NCBI RefSeq assembly: GCF_007859615.1
Contig: NZ_CP042295.1
Coordinates: 895,111 to 959,110 of the forward strand
DNA length: 64,000 nt
Reading direction: 5' to 3'
Origin: Mycoplasma anserisalpingitidis
GTDB taxonomy: Bacteria; Bacillota_I; Bacilli_A; Mycoplasmatales; Metamycoplasmataceae
Shown: one piece after another, positions 22,601-32,456 of the stretch
Layout: every line of letters begins with the position of its first letter
Numbering within the stretch: the stretch's first letter is position 1
Program-made: the position numbers and the translations under genes
The notes under the pieces: generated by a model
What the model saw: only the letters and a program-made list of their open reading frames with translations
The model's database searches: none
What the model was told of the DNA's origin: nothing

Positions 22601-22965
22601 TGTTAATTGAATTATCAAGAGCTAATGTTGCAGATAACTCTGGTGCAAAAGAAATTGGTGTTATCCGTATTTTAGGTGGAAGCAAAAAGAAAGTGGCAAA
22701 TATTGGTGATGTTGTTGTATGTTCTGTTAAAAAAGCAATTCCTAATGGTGGAGTTAAAGCAGGACAAGTTGTAAAAGCTGTAGTTGTAAGAAGTCGTTAT
22801 GGAACAAAACGTCCAAACGGTTCATATATTCGTTTTGATGATAATGCTGTTGTTTTACTTAAAGAAGATTTATCACCACGTGGAACACGTGTGTTCGGAC
22901 CAGTTGCTCGTGAAATTCGTGAAAGATTCCCAAAAATCGTTTCATTAGCACCTGAAGTATTATAA
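22600..22965 (+). CDS. rplN: 50S ribosomal protein L14
   Basis: 50S protein at the subunit interface, 121 residues. It has [40 protein letters not shown] and [22 protein letters not shown], matching the family end to end. Confidence 0.97.
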   Translation: MLIELSRANVADNSGAKEIGVIRILGGSKKKVANIGDVVVCSVKKAIPNGGVKAGQVVKAVVVRSRYGTKRPNGSYIRFDDNAVVLLKEDLSPRGTRVFGPVAREIRERFPKIVSLAPEVL

Positions 22966-22978
22966 TAAGGAGTCATTT

Positions 22979-23311
22979 ATGAATAAAGTTAAATTTAAAA
23001 AAGGTGATGAAGTTATTGTAATTGCTGGAAGAGAAAAAGGTAAAACAGGAAGAATTGAAAAAATCGATTCTAAAAAACAAACAGTTATTATCAAAGATTT
23101 AAATATGGTTACAAAACACAACAAACCATCACAAATGAATACAGAAGGTTCAATATCAAACATCGAAGCTCCAATCCATGTTTCAAACGTAGCATATTTA
23201 GTAAAAAAAGCTGGTAAAAATACAAACGCTCAATTTTCAAAAATTGGATTCCAAGTAAACAAAGATGGTAAAAAAGTAAGAATCGCTAAGAAAACTAAGA
23301 AGGAAATTTAA
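22979..23311 (+). CDS. rplX: 50S ribosomal protein L24
   Basis: 50S assembly initiator, 110 residues, with [22 protein letters not shown] (KOW motif), NMVTKHNKP and [17 protein letters not shown] precedes the ATG. Confidence 0.96.
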   Translation: MNKVKFKKGDEVIVIAGREKGKTGRIEKIDSKKQTVIIKDLNMVTKHNKPSQMNTEGSISNIEAPIHVSNVAYLVKKAGKNTNAQFSKIGFQVNKDGKKVRIAKKTKKEI

Positions 23312-23313
23312 TT

Positions 23314-23862
23314 ATGAATTTAAAACAAGTTTATTTAGAGAAAGCAGTTCCTGCTTTAAGAGAAAAATACAATTACTCATCTATTATGGAAGTTCCAAGA
23401 ATTGAAAAAATTGTTATCAACATGACAGCTGGTAAAGAAGTTTCAAACTCAAAAGCTATTGAAGAAGTTTTAAATGAATTAACACAAATCACAAGTCAAA
23501 AACCATTCCAAACAAGAGCTAAAAAATCTAATGCTTCTTGAAAATTACGTGAAGGTATGCCTATGGGTGGAAAAGTAACTTTACGTAGAGAAAGAATGTG
23601 AGATTTCTTAGAAAAATTAATTAATGTTGCAATGCCACGTATTCGTGATTTCCGTGGTGCAAACCCTAAAGCATTTGATGGTAGAGGAAACTTTGCTTTA
23701 GGAATTAAAGAAGAAATTATCTTCCCTGAAATTGAATTCGACAAAATCCGTCGTATCAAAGGATTAGACGTATTAATTGTAACTACTGCTAAAACAAACA
23801 AAGAAGCTAGAACATTACTAGAATTAGTTGGTGTACCATTTGAGAAAAAAGGAGATAAATAA
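23314..23862 (+). CDS. rplE: 50S ribosomal protein L5
   Basis: Central-protuberance protein that binds 5S rRNA, 182 residues. [33 protein letters not shown] with a TGA-Trp, and [21 protein letters not shown] are diagnostic. The stop overlaps the rpsN start. Confidence 0.97.
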
Positions 23863-24047
23863 TGGCTAGAAAAGCATTAATCGAAAAAGCTAAACGTCAC
23901 CCTAAATTCTCAACACGTGCATATACACGTTGTGAATTATGTGGACGTCCACACTCAGTATTAAGAAAATATAAAATTTGTCGTATCTGCTTCAGAGGCT
24001 TAGCTAATGAAGGAAAAATTCCAGGTATGAAGAAAGCGAGTTGATAA
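23862..24047 (+). CDS. rpsN: 30S ribosomal protein S14, zinc-binding type
   Basis: 30S head protein, 61 residues, zinc-ribbon form with CELC and CRIC. The TGA at 24042 is the conserved C-terminal Trp (KKASW), so the stop is the following TAA, which overlaps the rpsH ATG at 24047. Confidence 0.96.
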
Positions 24048-24442
24048 TGTTTATTACAGATCCTATTTCAGATATGATCGTTCGTATCAAAAATTCTAAT
24101 CAAAGAAAACACAAAACTGTTTCAATTCCTTACTCAAATAAAAAAGCAAAAATTCTAGATTTAATTTTAGCTGAAGGATACATTTCATCTTATGCAGTGG
24201 AAGGTGAAGGTGTTGAAAAATCATTAGTAGTTACATTAAAATATAAAGGTTCACAATCAGCAATCGTAGGAATTAAACGTATTTCAAAACCAGGTTTAAG
24301 AGTATACGTTAAAGCTGATGAATTACCTAAAGTATTATCAGGTTATGGAACAGCAATTATTTCAACTTCAAAAGGTATTATGACTGATAAAACAGCTAGA
24401 AAGGAAAATGTTGGGGGAGAAGTTATCGCCCACATTTGATAG
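24047..24442 (+). CDS. rpsH: 30S ribosomal protein S8
   Basis: Central 16S-binding 30S protein, known as a regulator of spc operons in other bacteria. [53 protein letters not shown] and the terminal Trp (TGA at 24437, then TAG) fit S8; 131 residues. Confidence 0.96.
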
Positions 24443-24450
24443 GTAGTTCT

Positions 24451-24990
24451 ATGTCTCGTGTTGGAAATAGAGTTCTTAACATTCCTGCTGGAACAACAGT
24501 TACTGTAAATGATACTTTAGTTACAGTAAGTGGAAAATTAGGAAAATTAGAAAGACAATTTAGTCCATTAATCACTGTTAAAGTTGAAAATAATCAAGTT
24601 ACAACACTTCGTGCAAATGAAGAAAAACACACTAAACAATTACATGGAACAACAAATGCTCACATTTCAAATATGATCATTGGTGTTTCAAAAGGATTCC
24701 AAAAAGAATTAGCAATTAATGGGGTTGGATATAAAGCAGTGTATAAAGAAAATCAACTTCATGTTTCTGCTGGTTACTCACATGATGTTATTTTAAATGT
24801 TCCTTCTGATGTTAAAGTTGAAGTTCCTAAACCTACAATTGTTATTGTTTCAGGAATCAACAAACAATCAGTTGGTGAATTTGCAGCTAATGTTAGAGCA
24901 ATTAGAAAACCTAATCCATACTCAGGAAAAGGTATTGCATATAAAGGTGAAAAAATCAGACGTAAAGAAGGGAAAACAGCTTCTAAATAA
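24451..24990 (+). CDS. rplF: 50S ribosomal protein L6
   Basis: 50S protein near the factor-binding site, 179 residues. ATG at 24451 gives the family start MSRVGNRVLNIPAG; a longer in-frame extension from 24436 would overlap the end of rpsH and is not supported. NMIIGVSKGFQKEL and the C-terminal NPYSGKGIAYKGEKIRRKEGK are typical. The ribosome binding site is weak (ATAGG), which suggests coupling to rpsH. Confidence 0.96.
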   Translation: MSRVGNRVLNIPAGTTVTVNDTLVTVSGKLGKLERQFSPLITVKVENNQVTTLRANEEKHTKQLHGTTNAHISNMIIGVSKGFQKELAINGVGYKAVYKENQLHVSAGYSHDVILNVPSDVKVEVPKPTIVIVSGINKQSVGEFAANVRAIRKPNPYSGKGIAYKGEKIRRKEGKTASK

Positions 24991-25011
24991 TAGAAGTATA
25001 AGGTATATAAT

Positions 25012-25362
25012 ATGGCAAAATTATCAAGAAATCAAGCGAGAAAAGTTAAACATGTTCGTTTACGTCAACACATCGTTGGTTCAAGTGTTAAACCTCGTTT
25101 AAACGTTTTCAAATCTCACCAAAACTTATATGCTCAATTAATTGATGACTCTAAAGGAGTTACTTTAACAAGTGCTTCAACATTATCAAACAAAGAATAT
25201 GGTGGAAATATTAAAGCTGCTAGTGAATTAGGTTCAGTAATGGGACAAAAAATCGTGAAGTTAGGAATTAAAGAAGTTGTTTTTGATCGTGGTGGTTACA
25301 TTTACCATGGTCGTGTTAAAGCGTTTGCTGAAGCTGTAAGAGAAAAAGGAGTTAAATTCTAA
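25012..25362 (+). CDS. rplR: 50S ribosomal protein L18
   Basis: 5S rRNA-binding protein, 116 residues, with [29 protein letters not shown] and the C-terminal [23 protein letters not shown]. It shares a base with rpsE. Confidence 0.97.
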   Translation: MAKLSRNQARKVKHVRLRQHIVGSSVKPRLNVFKSHQNLYAQLIDDSKGVTLTSASTLSNKEYGGNIKAASELGSVMGQKIVKLGIKEVVFDRGGYIYHGRVKAFAEAVREKGVKF

Positions 25363-26015
25363 TGGAAAACCAAAAGAAAATTGAAAAAACTGTTGAAGAA
25401 ACAGGAACAAAAAATGTAACTCTTAAGAAAAGAAATACAAAACCTGCTGTTAAAAACGCTGAAAATAATGAAAAACGTCAAAACAATTCAGAAAAACCAA
25501 GAAGAAACAACTTAAGAGAAAAAAAAGTTAATGATGCTTTTGCTGATTTTTCAGAAAAAGTTGTTGACATTGCTCGTGTTACAAAAGTTGTTAAAGGTGG
25601 AAGAAGATTTAGTTTCTCAGCATTTGTTGTAGTCGGAAATAAAAAAGGTCGTGTTGGATATGGACACGGAAAAGCAAATGAAGTTCCAGATGCAATTAAA
25701 AAAGCTGTTAAAGATGCTCAAAACAACCTTGTTGAAGTTCCTTTATACAATGGAACTATTCCTCATGAAACAAATGCTAAATTCTTAGCTTCAAAAGTTA
25801 TTTTAAAACCAGCACCCGAAGGTAAAGGACTTATTGCTTCAGGTTCAGTTCGTGCTGTTGCTGAATTAGCTGGATACAACAACATTGTTACAAAAACATA
25901 TGGATCACGTTCAAAAACAAACATCGTTAAAGCTACTGTTAAAGCTCTTAAAACTTTAAGAACACCTGAAAAAATTGCTGAAATCAGAGATAAAGATGTA
26001 AAGGAACTATTATAA
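25362..26015 (+). CDS. rpsE: 30S ribosomal protein S5 with N-terminal extension
   Basis: mRNA-entry 30S protein important for accuracy. The S5 core runs from [23 protein letters not shown] to the end, with [17 protein letters not shown] and [10 protein letters not shown]. About 60 Lys/Asn/Glu-rich residues precede it, making 217 residues; these look disordered. rpmD (L30), normally next, is absent, as usual in mycoplasmas. Confidence 0.96.
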   Translation: MENQKKIEKTVEETGTKNVTLKKRNTKPAVKNAENNEKRQNNSEKPRRNNLREKKVNDAFADFSEKVVDIARVTKVVKGGRRFSFSAFVVVGNKKGRVGYGHGKANEVPDAIKKAVKDAQNNLVEVPLYNGTIPHETNAKFLASKVILKPAPEGKGLIASGSVRAVAELAGYNNIVTKTYGSRSKTNIVKATVKALKTLRTPEKIAEIRDKDVKELL

Positions 26016-26455
26016 TGGATAGAATTAAATTACATACTCTTAAATATACAGAAGACTCAAGACCAGAAAAACACCGTAAAGGTCGTGGTCACGCTGCTGG
26101 TAAAGGTAAACAAGCGGGTAAAGGGCAATCAGGACAAAATAAACGTAAAGGTCATAGATTAGGTTTCGAAGGGGGTCAAACACCATGATTCCGTCGTATT
26201 GGAAAACGTGGATTCAACAATGTAAACCATGTTGAATACCAAGTAATTAATCTTAAAGACCTTGAAAGATGCTATGAAAACAATGATGAAGTATCAGTAG
26301 AAACTTTATTTGAAAAAGGTTTAATTAAAAGAACATTGCCTATTAAATTATTAGGTAATGGTGAATTAACTAAATCATTAACAATCAACATTCACAAAGT
26401 TTCTGAATCAGCAAGAAAAGCTGTCGAAGCTGCTGGTGGAAAAATTTTAGAATAA
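26015..26455 (+). CDS. rplO: 50S ribosomal protein L15
   Basis: 50S protein of 146 residues with the basic N-terminal [39 protein letters not shown] (TGA-Trp) and a C-terminal AAGGKILE. It is the last gene before an internal terminator; in most bacteria secY follows directly. Confidence 0.96.
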
Positions 26456-26464
26456 TAAAATATA

Positions 26465-26490
26465 GTTGACGACATTTCGTCAACTTTTTA
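26465..26490 (+). terminator. Terminator after rplO
   Basis: GTTGACGA and TCGTCAAC form an 8-bp stem with a four-base loop, followed by a T run. It splits the ribosomal supercluster between rplO and secY. Confidence 0.88.
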
Positions 26491-26494
26491 TTTT

Positions 26495-26547
26495 GTTCTT
26501 TTTTAGTTCACCTAAATAAATTAACACATATTAAGGTGGAGGTTAAT
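26495..26547 (+). promoter_or_regulatory. Upstream element shared with recA
   Basis: Two GTTC boxes 11 bp apart (26495, 26506), then CATATT as a -10-like box and TGGAGGTT before ATATG. The same elements occur at identical distances upstream of recA (35388-35440); in both cases the second GTTC starts 42 bp before the start codon. A CACCTAA / TTAAGGTG pairing here could also cover the ribosome binding site. Confidence 0.5.
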
Positions 26548-26886
26548 ATGAATATATATAAATTAGAACAAATCGAAAATAAAATTAAATACATTAATGA
26601 CAATTTTGAAAGCACACCTTTCAATAAAAGAGAAAAGTTAATGGATGAACTTGAAACTATGTTATTTAAATTAGTTGTTGATGAAGTAAATGTATGCAAA
26701 CAATGTGGATTAAAGCAACCTAAATTTAATTATTTTAAATCTAAAAAAATGTTTGTACATAACAAATGTGGATACATTATTCCAGCGAATCAACTACTGA
26801 ATAACTTTGATTTTGAGAAATGAAATCTAGAAGATTTTAGTAAAACTTTTTCAAAAATTCAAGATTGACATTGATTGATTTTTTAA
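26548..26886 (+). CDS. Small zinc-ribbon-like protein of unknown function
   Basis: I do not recognise the family. The 112-residue product has an N-terminal helical, charged half (about 1-55), then VCKQCGLKQPKFNYFKSKKMFVHNKCGYIIP pattern elements, that is CxxC followed about 20 residues later by HxxC, which could bind one zinc. The C-terminal 25 residues hold three TGA-encoded Trp. ATG at 26548 follows a perfect GGAGG. It stands alone between the rplO terminator and the secY promoter, and shares its upstream element with recA, so a nucleic-acid-linked role is possible but unproven. Confidence 0.75.
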
Positions 26887-26953
26887 CAAATATAGCTTAT
26901 TTTTAACTAAATATTACCGGAACATAATTGCTTTAAAAAAACACTAAATTTTA

Positions 26954-26959
26954 TATAAT
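26954..26959 (+). promoter_or_regulatory. -10 box of secY operon promoter
   Basis: TATAAT lies 38 bp before secY. A short inverted repeat (AAATACAA/TTGTATTT) follows at the expected transcription start. Confidence 0.5.
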
Positions 26960-26996
26960 TAAAATACAATTTGTATTTAATAAAAAGTGAGGATGA

Positions 26997-28418
26997 ATGA
27001 GTTTTTTTAGAAGGAAGTCAAATAAACTTTTTGCATTATGGAATAAGATAAAAAGTAATTTTTTAAGTTTTTGAAGTACTAAAGATATAACCAAAAAAGT
27101 TCTATTCACCTTGCTTTTGTTAAGTATTTATATCATTGGTACAACTATAACAGCACCATTTGTTAAAATTAATTCTGCAAGAAATATTAATAGCGATTCA
27201 TTTTTTGACACACTAAATTTAGTTGGTGGTGGTGGATTATCTAGATTCTCAATTTTTGCTTTAGGAATAAGTCCTTTTATTAATGCATCACTTATAATGA
27301 TGATTCTACAGTCAAAATTATTCCCGCCTATTTACAAGTTAAGTCAAAGCGGACCACATGGAAGAAAGAAAATTAATGTTATTACCAGAGCAATAACTTT
27401 AGTAATTGCAATACCTCAAGCAATATTCTTAACTAAATCATTAACTGCTGGAGGAGCTTCAAGTGCATTTATTCAAATAGTTTCTCCAAACGGAATGAAT
27501 GAAAATGTTATAGTTTTCTTTATACTTCCAATGATTTTGGTAGGTGCAACTTTATTCTGTTTATTCTTATCTGAAGAAATAACAAATAAAGGTATTGGTA
27601 ACGGTACTAGTTTGATTATTTTCACTGGTATAGCAATGAGATTACCAATTCAATTCCAGTCAGCCTTTAAGGAATTATCAAATGATTTTTTAGTTAGTGG
27701 CTCATTAATTGGATTAATTAATTTTAGTTTCTATGTAATATGTTATTTCTTAGTAATTCTAATTATTTCTATTGTTTACAATAGTGAAAGACATATTCCT
27801 ATTCAACAAGTTGGATCGGGTAGATCAAGAAATACTAAAGAAATGGGTAAATTACCAATTAAGTTGAATCCGGGTGGAATTATGCCTGTTATCTTTGCAA
27901 TGATGGTTATTTCTTTCCCCACAATGATCGCTAATATCCTACCTAAAGATAATTATGGCGCTTGATGAATTAAACACAATTTACAATTCACTCAACCATT
28001 TGGTTTAGGATTATTGGTTGTTATAACATTTGTTTTCTCATTATTGATGGGAATCCAACAATCAAAAGTTGATAAAATAGCTGAAGATTTTGCTAAAAAT
28101 TCAACATTCATTCCTGGTGTTAGACCTGGTGAAGAAACACAAGATTACTTAATTGGTGTTGTATTTAGATTGAGTTTGTTTAGTGCTTTCTATCTTGTTA
28201 TTTTAGCAAGTATGCAACATGTACAAGTTATTTTAGGTATTTTACCTGCTCAAATTGCTTTCGGTGGAACTGGTTTAATGATTTTAGTTTCCGTAGCCAT
28301 TGAAACAATAACTCAATTAAAAGCAAGAAATAAAACTGTTAAGCTTGCCAAAGCTAAAAGAGTTACTAAAGCTAACTTTAACTCTAAAAATGTAAATGGA
28401 GATGGTTTATTATGATAA
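26997..28418 (+). CDS. secY: Protein translocase subunit SecY
   Basis: Channel-forming membrane subunit of the Sec translocon, 473 residues with ten expected helices. Conserved segments are GISPFINASLIMM, EEITNKGIGNGTSLIIF, the plug-adjacent RHIPIQQVGSGR and LPIKLNPGGIMPVIFA. ATG at 26997 follows GAGG and adds a charged cytosolic N-terminus. TGA-Trp codons at 27072, 27963 and 28413; the last makes the stop TAA at 28416. It overlaps adk by 7 bp. Confidence 0.96.
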
Positions 28419-29059
28419 AACAAAATTGTAATTTAATTTTTTTAGGAGCTCCTGGTGTTGGAAAAGGAACAGTAGCTTCAATTATCGCTAATTTAACAGA
28501 TTTAGAACATGTTTCTACAGGCAATATATTTAGAAACGAAATAAAGAACAAAACTGAATTAGGATTAAAAGTTCAAGAAATTGTTACAACTGGTGGTTAT
28601 GTTCCTGACGAAATAACAAACAGAATTGTTAAAAATAAAATAGATGAAACAATTAAAACAAATACAAAAATAATTCTTGATGGTTTTCCAAGAACAATTG
28701 ATCAAGCAAAATTTTTAGAAACAATCGAAAACTTTGATTATAAAGTGGTTGAATTGTATGCTCCAGAATCAGTTATTTTAGAAAGATTATCTGGAAGAAG
28801 AACTTGTTCAAAGTGTTCAACTGGGTATCATGTTAAATTTAAACCAAGTTCAAAGGGTGATAAATGTGAAAATTGTGGCGGTGATTTAGAACAACGTAAA
28901 GACGATCAACCTAGTTCAATTATCAAAAGATTAGAAATTTACAATGAACAAACAAACCCATTAATTGATTATTTTAAAAATGCAAACAGATTGATTGTGG
29001 TAGAAGCTATTGACGCTCCAGAAAATGTTGCAGATAGTGTTTTGAAAAAAATTAAATAG
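28412..29059 (+). CDS. adk: Adenylate kinase, zinc-lid type
   Basis: Interconverts AMP, ADP and ATP. The 215-residue protein has P-loop FLGAPGVGKGT, the AMP-binding STGNIFR, DGFPRTIDQA, and a LID domain with CSKC and CENC zinc ligands (RRTCSKCSTGYHVKF). The secY-adk-map order is conserved. Confidence 0.97.
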   Translation: MIKQNCNLIFLGAPGVGKGTVASIIANLTDLEHVSTGNIFRNEIKNKTELGLKVQEIVTTGGYVPDEITNRIVKNKIDETIKTNTKIILDGFPRTIDQAKFLETIENFDYKVVELYAPESVILERLSGRRTCSKCSTGYHVKFKPSSKGDKCENCGGDLEQRKDDQPSSIIKRLEIYNEQTNPLIDYFKNANRLIVVEAIDAPENVADSVLKKIK

Positions 29060-29109
29060 TAATACAATTTAAAACATAATAATTAACATATTTAGGATTT
29101 ATTATTTCT

Positions 29110-29850
29110 TTGATAAAAGATAAAAACGCAATAGATAAAATTACCAAATCATGTAAAATCTTGGCAGAAGTCAAACAAATTGTTTGAGATTTCGTAAGAC
29201 CAGGGGTTTCTTTAAAAGAAATTGATCAATTAGCTTTTAAAGAAATAATAAAGAGAGGTGCCGTTCCGGCATTTAAAGGATTATACGGCTTTCCTGCAAC
29301 TGCTTGTATATCCGTAAATGATGAATTGATCCATGGTATTCCTTCTGACTATATAGTTAAAGATGGAGACCTAGTTAGCGTTGATTTGGGTTGTATCTGA
29401 CAAGGTTACAACAGCGATAGTGCTTTTACAAAAGGTGTAGGAGAAATTAGTGAAACTGATAAAAAGCTAATTTTAGTTGCAAAACAATCTTTTGAAGCAG
29501 GTCTTAACGCTATAAAACCTGGAGCAAGAGTAGGTGATATTTCAGCTGCTATTTGAGAGGTTATTAAGAAAAATAATTTTTTCACACCTGATGAATTTTG
29601 TGGTCATGGAATTGGGTTTCAACTTCATGAGGAACCGAATGTTCCTAATAGAGGTAAGAAAAATACTGGTCCATTATTAAAGGATGGGATGGTTATTTGT
29701 ATCGAACCTATGATTACTCAAACTAAAAAGATCAAAATTCTAAAAGATGGATGAACAGTCGTTTCAACTGATGGTTCTAATACAGCACATTATGAACATA
29801 CTGTTTTGATTAAAAATGGAAAAGGTGTAGTTTTAACGAAAGGAATCTAA
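29110..29850 (+). CDS. map: Methionine aminopeptidase type I
   Basis: Removes N-terminal Met from new proteins; cytosolic dinuclear metalloenzyme. About 246 residues with metal-site residues in [25 protein letters not shown] (TGA-Trp), [17 protein letters not shown] and CIEPMIT. No ATG is available at the 5' end. TTG at 29110 is used here; ATT at 29104, six bases after AGGA, is an alternative that would fit the ribosome binding site better. Four TGA codons encode Trp. Confidence 0.92.
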
Positions 29851-29851
29851 A

Positions 29852-30067
29852 TTGGCAAAAGACGCAATAAAGATGACTGGAGTGGTTAAAACTGTTTATT
29901 CTACTGATTCATATGAAGTAGAATTAGAAAACGGCATGACTATGAAAGTTTATATTTCGGGTAAAATGAGAGTTAATCACATAAGAATTTTACCTGGTGA
30001 TAAAGTAGATGTTGATATTAGTCCATATGATTTAACTCAAGGACGTATCGTTTACAGACACAAATAA
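29852..30067 (+). CDS. infA: Translation initiation factor IF-1, TTG start
   Basis: OB-fold factor that occupies the A site during initiation. It is 71 residues: [61 protein letters not shown] at 29852 follows AAAGGA, one base after the map stop. Confidence 0.96.
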   Translation: MAKDAIKMTGVVKTVYSTDSYEVELENGMTMKVYISGKMRVNHIRILPGDKVDVDISPYDLTQGRIVYRHK

Positions 30068-30081
30068 TTAAAGGAGCTAAA

Positions 30082-30195
30082 ATGAAAGTTAGAGCTAGTG
30101 TTAAAAGAATGTGTAAAGATTGCAAAATTATTAAACGTAAAGGTGTTATTAGAGTAATTTGTGAATTACCTAAACACAAACAAAGACAAGGATAG
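30082..30195 (+). CDS. rpmJ: 50S ribosomal protein L36
   Basis: Thirty-seven-residue zinc-binding 50S protein: [17 protein letters not shown] then [18 protein letters not shown], with the C-C-C-H ligands. ATG follows AAAGGAG. Confidence 0.95.
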   Translation: MKVRASVKRMCKDCKIIKRKGVIRVICELPKHKQRQG

Positions 30196-30203
30196 GAGAT
30201 AAG

Positions 30204-30572
30204 ATGGCCAGAATTTTAAACGTTGAAATTCCTAATGACAAACGTGTTGTTGTGTCATTAACATATATTTATGGTATCGGACCAAGCTTAGCTAAAAAGA
30301 TTTGTGCTGAAGCAGGAATAAGTGAAGATGCTCGTGTAAAGAGCTTATCAGAAGATGAATTATCAAAAATTCGTGAAGCAGCTAAACACTATACAACAGA
30401 AGGTGATTTACGTAGAGAAGTTAACTTAAATATTAAACGTTTAATGGAAATTAAATGTTACCGTGGAATTAGACACCGTAAAGGATTACCTGTACGTGGA
30501 CAATCAACTAAAAAGAATGCTCGCACACGTAAAGGACCTAGAAAAACAGTTGCTGGAAAGAAAGGTAAATAA
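30204..30572 (+). CDS. rpsM: 30S ribosomal protein S13
   Basis: Head protein forming intersubunit bridges, 122 residues. [47 protein letters not shown] and [13 protein letters not shown] are typical. GGAG precedes the ATG. Confidence 0.97.
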   Translation: MARILNVEIPNDKRVVVSLTYIYGIGPSLAKKICAEAGISEDARVKSLSEDELSKIREAAKHYTTEGDLRREVNLNIKRLMEIKCYRGIRHRKGLPVRGQSTKKNARTRKGPRKTVAGKKGK

Positions 30573-30575
30573 TAT

Positions 30576-30959
30576 ATGGCTCGTAAAACTAAGAAAAAGA
30601 ATATTACAACAGGTATTGCACATATTCATTCAACCAACCAAAACACAATTGTTACATTTTCAGATGAACAAGGTAATGTTATAGCATGATCATCAGCTGG
30701 TGCTATTGGTTACAAAGGTACAAAGAAAAAAACACCTTATGCTGCAGGTTTAGCAGCTCAAGCAGCAGCTGAAGCAGCTAAAGAACACGGTATTAAATCT
30801 GTTAAAGTTGAACTTAAAGGTCTTGGAGCTGGAAAAGATGCTGCAAGAAAACAAATCGAAGTTTCAGGTATCACAGTTACAGAAATTAAGGATGTTACAC
30901 CTGTTCCTCACAATGGAACAAGACCTCCTAAGCGTATTCTAAAACGTGCTAAGAAATAA
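30576..30959 (+). CDS. rpsK: 30S ribosomal protein S11
   Basis: Platform protein of the 30S subunit, 127 residues. [35 protein letters not shown] (TGA-Trp), and [17 protein letters not shown] match S11. It begins three bases after rpsM. Confidence 0.97.
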
Positions 30960-30997
30960 AAGTACTATTATTAATGATAAGAAAGTAGGTATCTTAA

Positions 30998-32008
30998 ATG
31001 GAAAAGATGAAAAGATTAGATTATCTTAAAGTTCCTTCATTAAACAAAGTAAGTGATTTTGAAACCACATTCAGTTTACAACCATTAGAAAGAGGATTTG
31101 GAAATACACTTGGTGTTGCTTTAAGAAGAGTTTTATTATCGAATATAACTTCTTTAGCTCCATTCTGCATTAAAATCGAAGGTGTTAATCATGAATTTCA
31201 AGGAATTCCTGGTGTGGTTGAAGATGTTCCATCACTAATCATGAATTTAAGAGAAGTAAGATTCAAATATGATTCTGAATTAGTTAATGATGATGAAATC
31301 ATCAAGGTTGAACTTAAAGCGGATGAAGTTGGTGAAATTACATCAAGATATTTAACAGTTGTTGACAATCCAAATGTTGAAATCATCGACCACAACATTC
31401 ACATTGCTGATGTTAGTGCGGCTAACTCATTAAAAATTGAAATGTTCATAAGACCAGGTCGTGGATTTTTATCAAGTGAAGAAAACAAATTAATTGTTAA
31501 TAAACTTGAAGGTGAATTAGCAGCTAATTCAAAAATTAAAAAAGGTAAGTTTATTGCTGTTGATTCAAAATTCTCTCCAATCAAACTTGTTAACTACAAG
31601 GTTGAAGAATTAAACTCATCTAGCGCTAAAGTTGAAGAAAGACTAGATTTTACATTAATTACTGATGGAACAGTTAAAGCTGAACAAGCTATTAAACAAG
31701 CTTCAGAAATTTTAATTGCACACTTTATGGTTATAGGAAACACTGATGAAATGAAAGTTGATGTTTTCGCAGATGAAGTTGAAGAGGAACCACAAGAAAA
31801 TGAAGCAGATCTTGATATCAACCAATTAAATCTTTCTGTACGTTCATTAAATGCATTGAGAAGAATAAATAAAACAAAAGTTTCAGACATTATCGAAATG
31901 ACATATGATGAGCTTGAACAAACAAAGAACTTAGGTAAAAAATCATTAGAAGAAATAGTACAAAAACTTCAAGAGTTTGGATTTACACTTAAAAAAAGAG
32001 ATGAATAA
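30998..32008 (+). CDS. rpoA: RNA polymerase alpha subunit
   Basis: Assembly platform of RNA polymerase, 336 residues. The N-terminal domain has LERGFGNTLGVALRRVLLSNI and NHEFQGIPGVVEDV; the C-terminal domain has LNLSVRSLNALRRINKTKVSDI and NLGKKSLEEI. ATG at 30998 has AGGT upstream; ATG at 31007 is an in-frame alternative. Confidence 0.97.
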   Translation: MEKMKRLDYLKVPSLNKVSDFETTFSLQPLERGFGNTLGVALRRVLLSNITSLAPFCIKIEGVNHEFQGIPGVVEDVPSLIMNLREVRFKYDSELVNDDEIIKVELKADEVGEITSRYLTVVDNPNVEIIDHNIHIADVSAANSLKIEMFIRPGRGFLSSEENKLIVNKLEGELAANSKIKKGKFIAVDSKFSPIKLVNYKVEELNSSSAKVEERLDFTLITDGTVKAEQAIKQASEILIAHFMVIGNTDEMKVDVFADEVEEEPQENEADLDINQLNLSVRSLNALRRINKTKVSDIIEMTYDELEQTKNLGKKSLEEIVQKLQEFGFTLKKRDE

Positions 32009-32370
32009 TGGCTAACCCAAAACAAATTTACTCACGTGATACTAAATGAAGAAATGGAGTTATGCGTTCGTTAACAAGTGAATTATTTGTTAATGGAAGA
32101 ATAACAACAACTTTAACAAGAGCAAAAGAATTACGTAAACACGCTGAAAGAATGATTCAAAAAGCTAAAAATCCAACTTTAGCAAATCGTCGTGCTGTTG
32201 CTGCTTATTTACGCCCAATTAAAACAAAAGAAAACGTTGAAGTACTTACACATTTATTTTCAAATATTGCACCAAAATACCAAGAAAGAAATGGTGGATA
32301 CACAAGAATTATTAAATTACCTGCACGTTTAGGTGATAATACACGTATGGCAATCATCGAATTAGTTTAA
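32008..32370 (+). CDS. rplQ: 50S ribosomal protein L17
   Basis: 50S protein of 120 residues: NPKQIYSRDTKWRNGVMRSL with a TGA-Trp, LFVNGRITTTLTRAKELRKHAE and GGYTRIIKLPARLGDN. It is the last gene of the alpha operon; the ATG shares a base with the rpoA stop. Confidence 0.97.
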
Positions 32371-32403
32371 TTAATAATAAAACATAAACTTAATAGAAAT
32401 GCA

Positions 32404-32429
32404 AACCACCAATTTGGTGGTTTTTATTT
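32404..32429 (+). terminator. Terminator after rplQ
   Basis: AACCACCAA and TTGGTGGTT form a perfect 9-bp stem followed by TTTATTTA, closing the ribosomal cluster. Confidence 0.88.
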
Positions 32430-32456
32430 ATAATATAACTATATAAAAAGGAGAAT

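Noticed and set aside
24436..24450. Upstream start for rplF
   Set aside because: It overlaps rpsH and adds residues before the conserved MSRVGNR.
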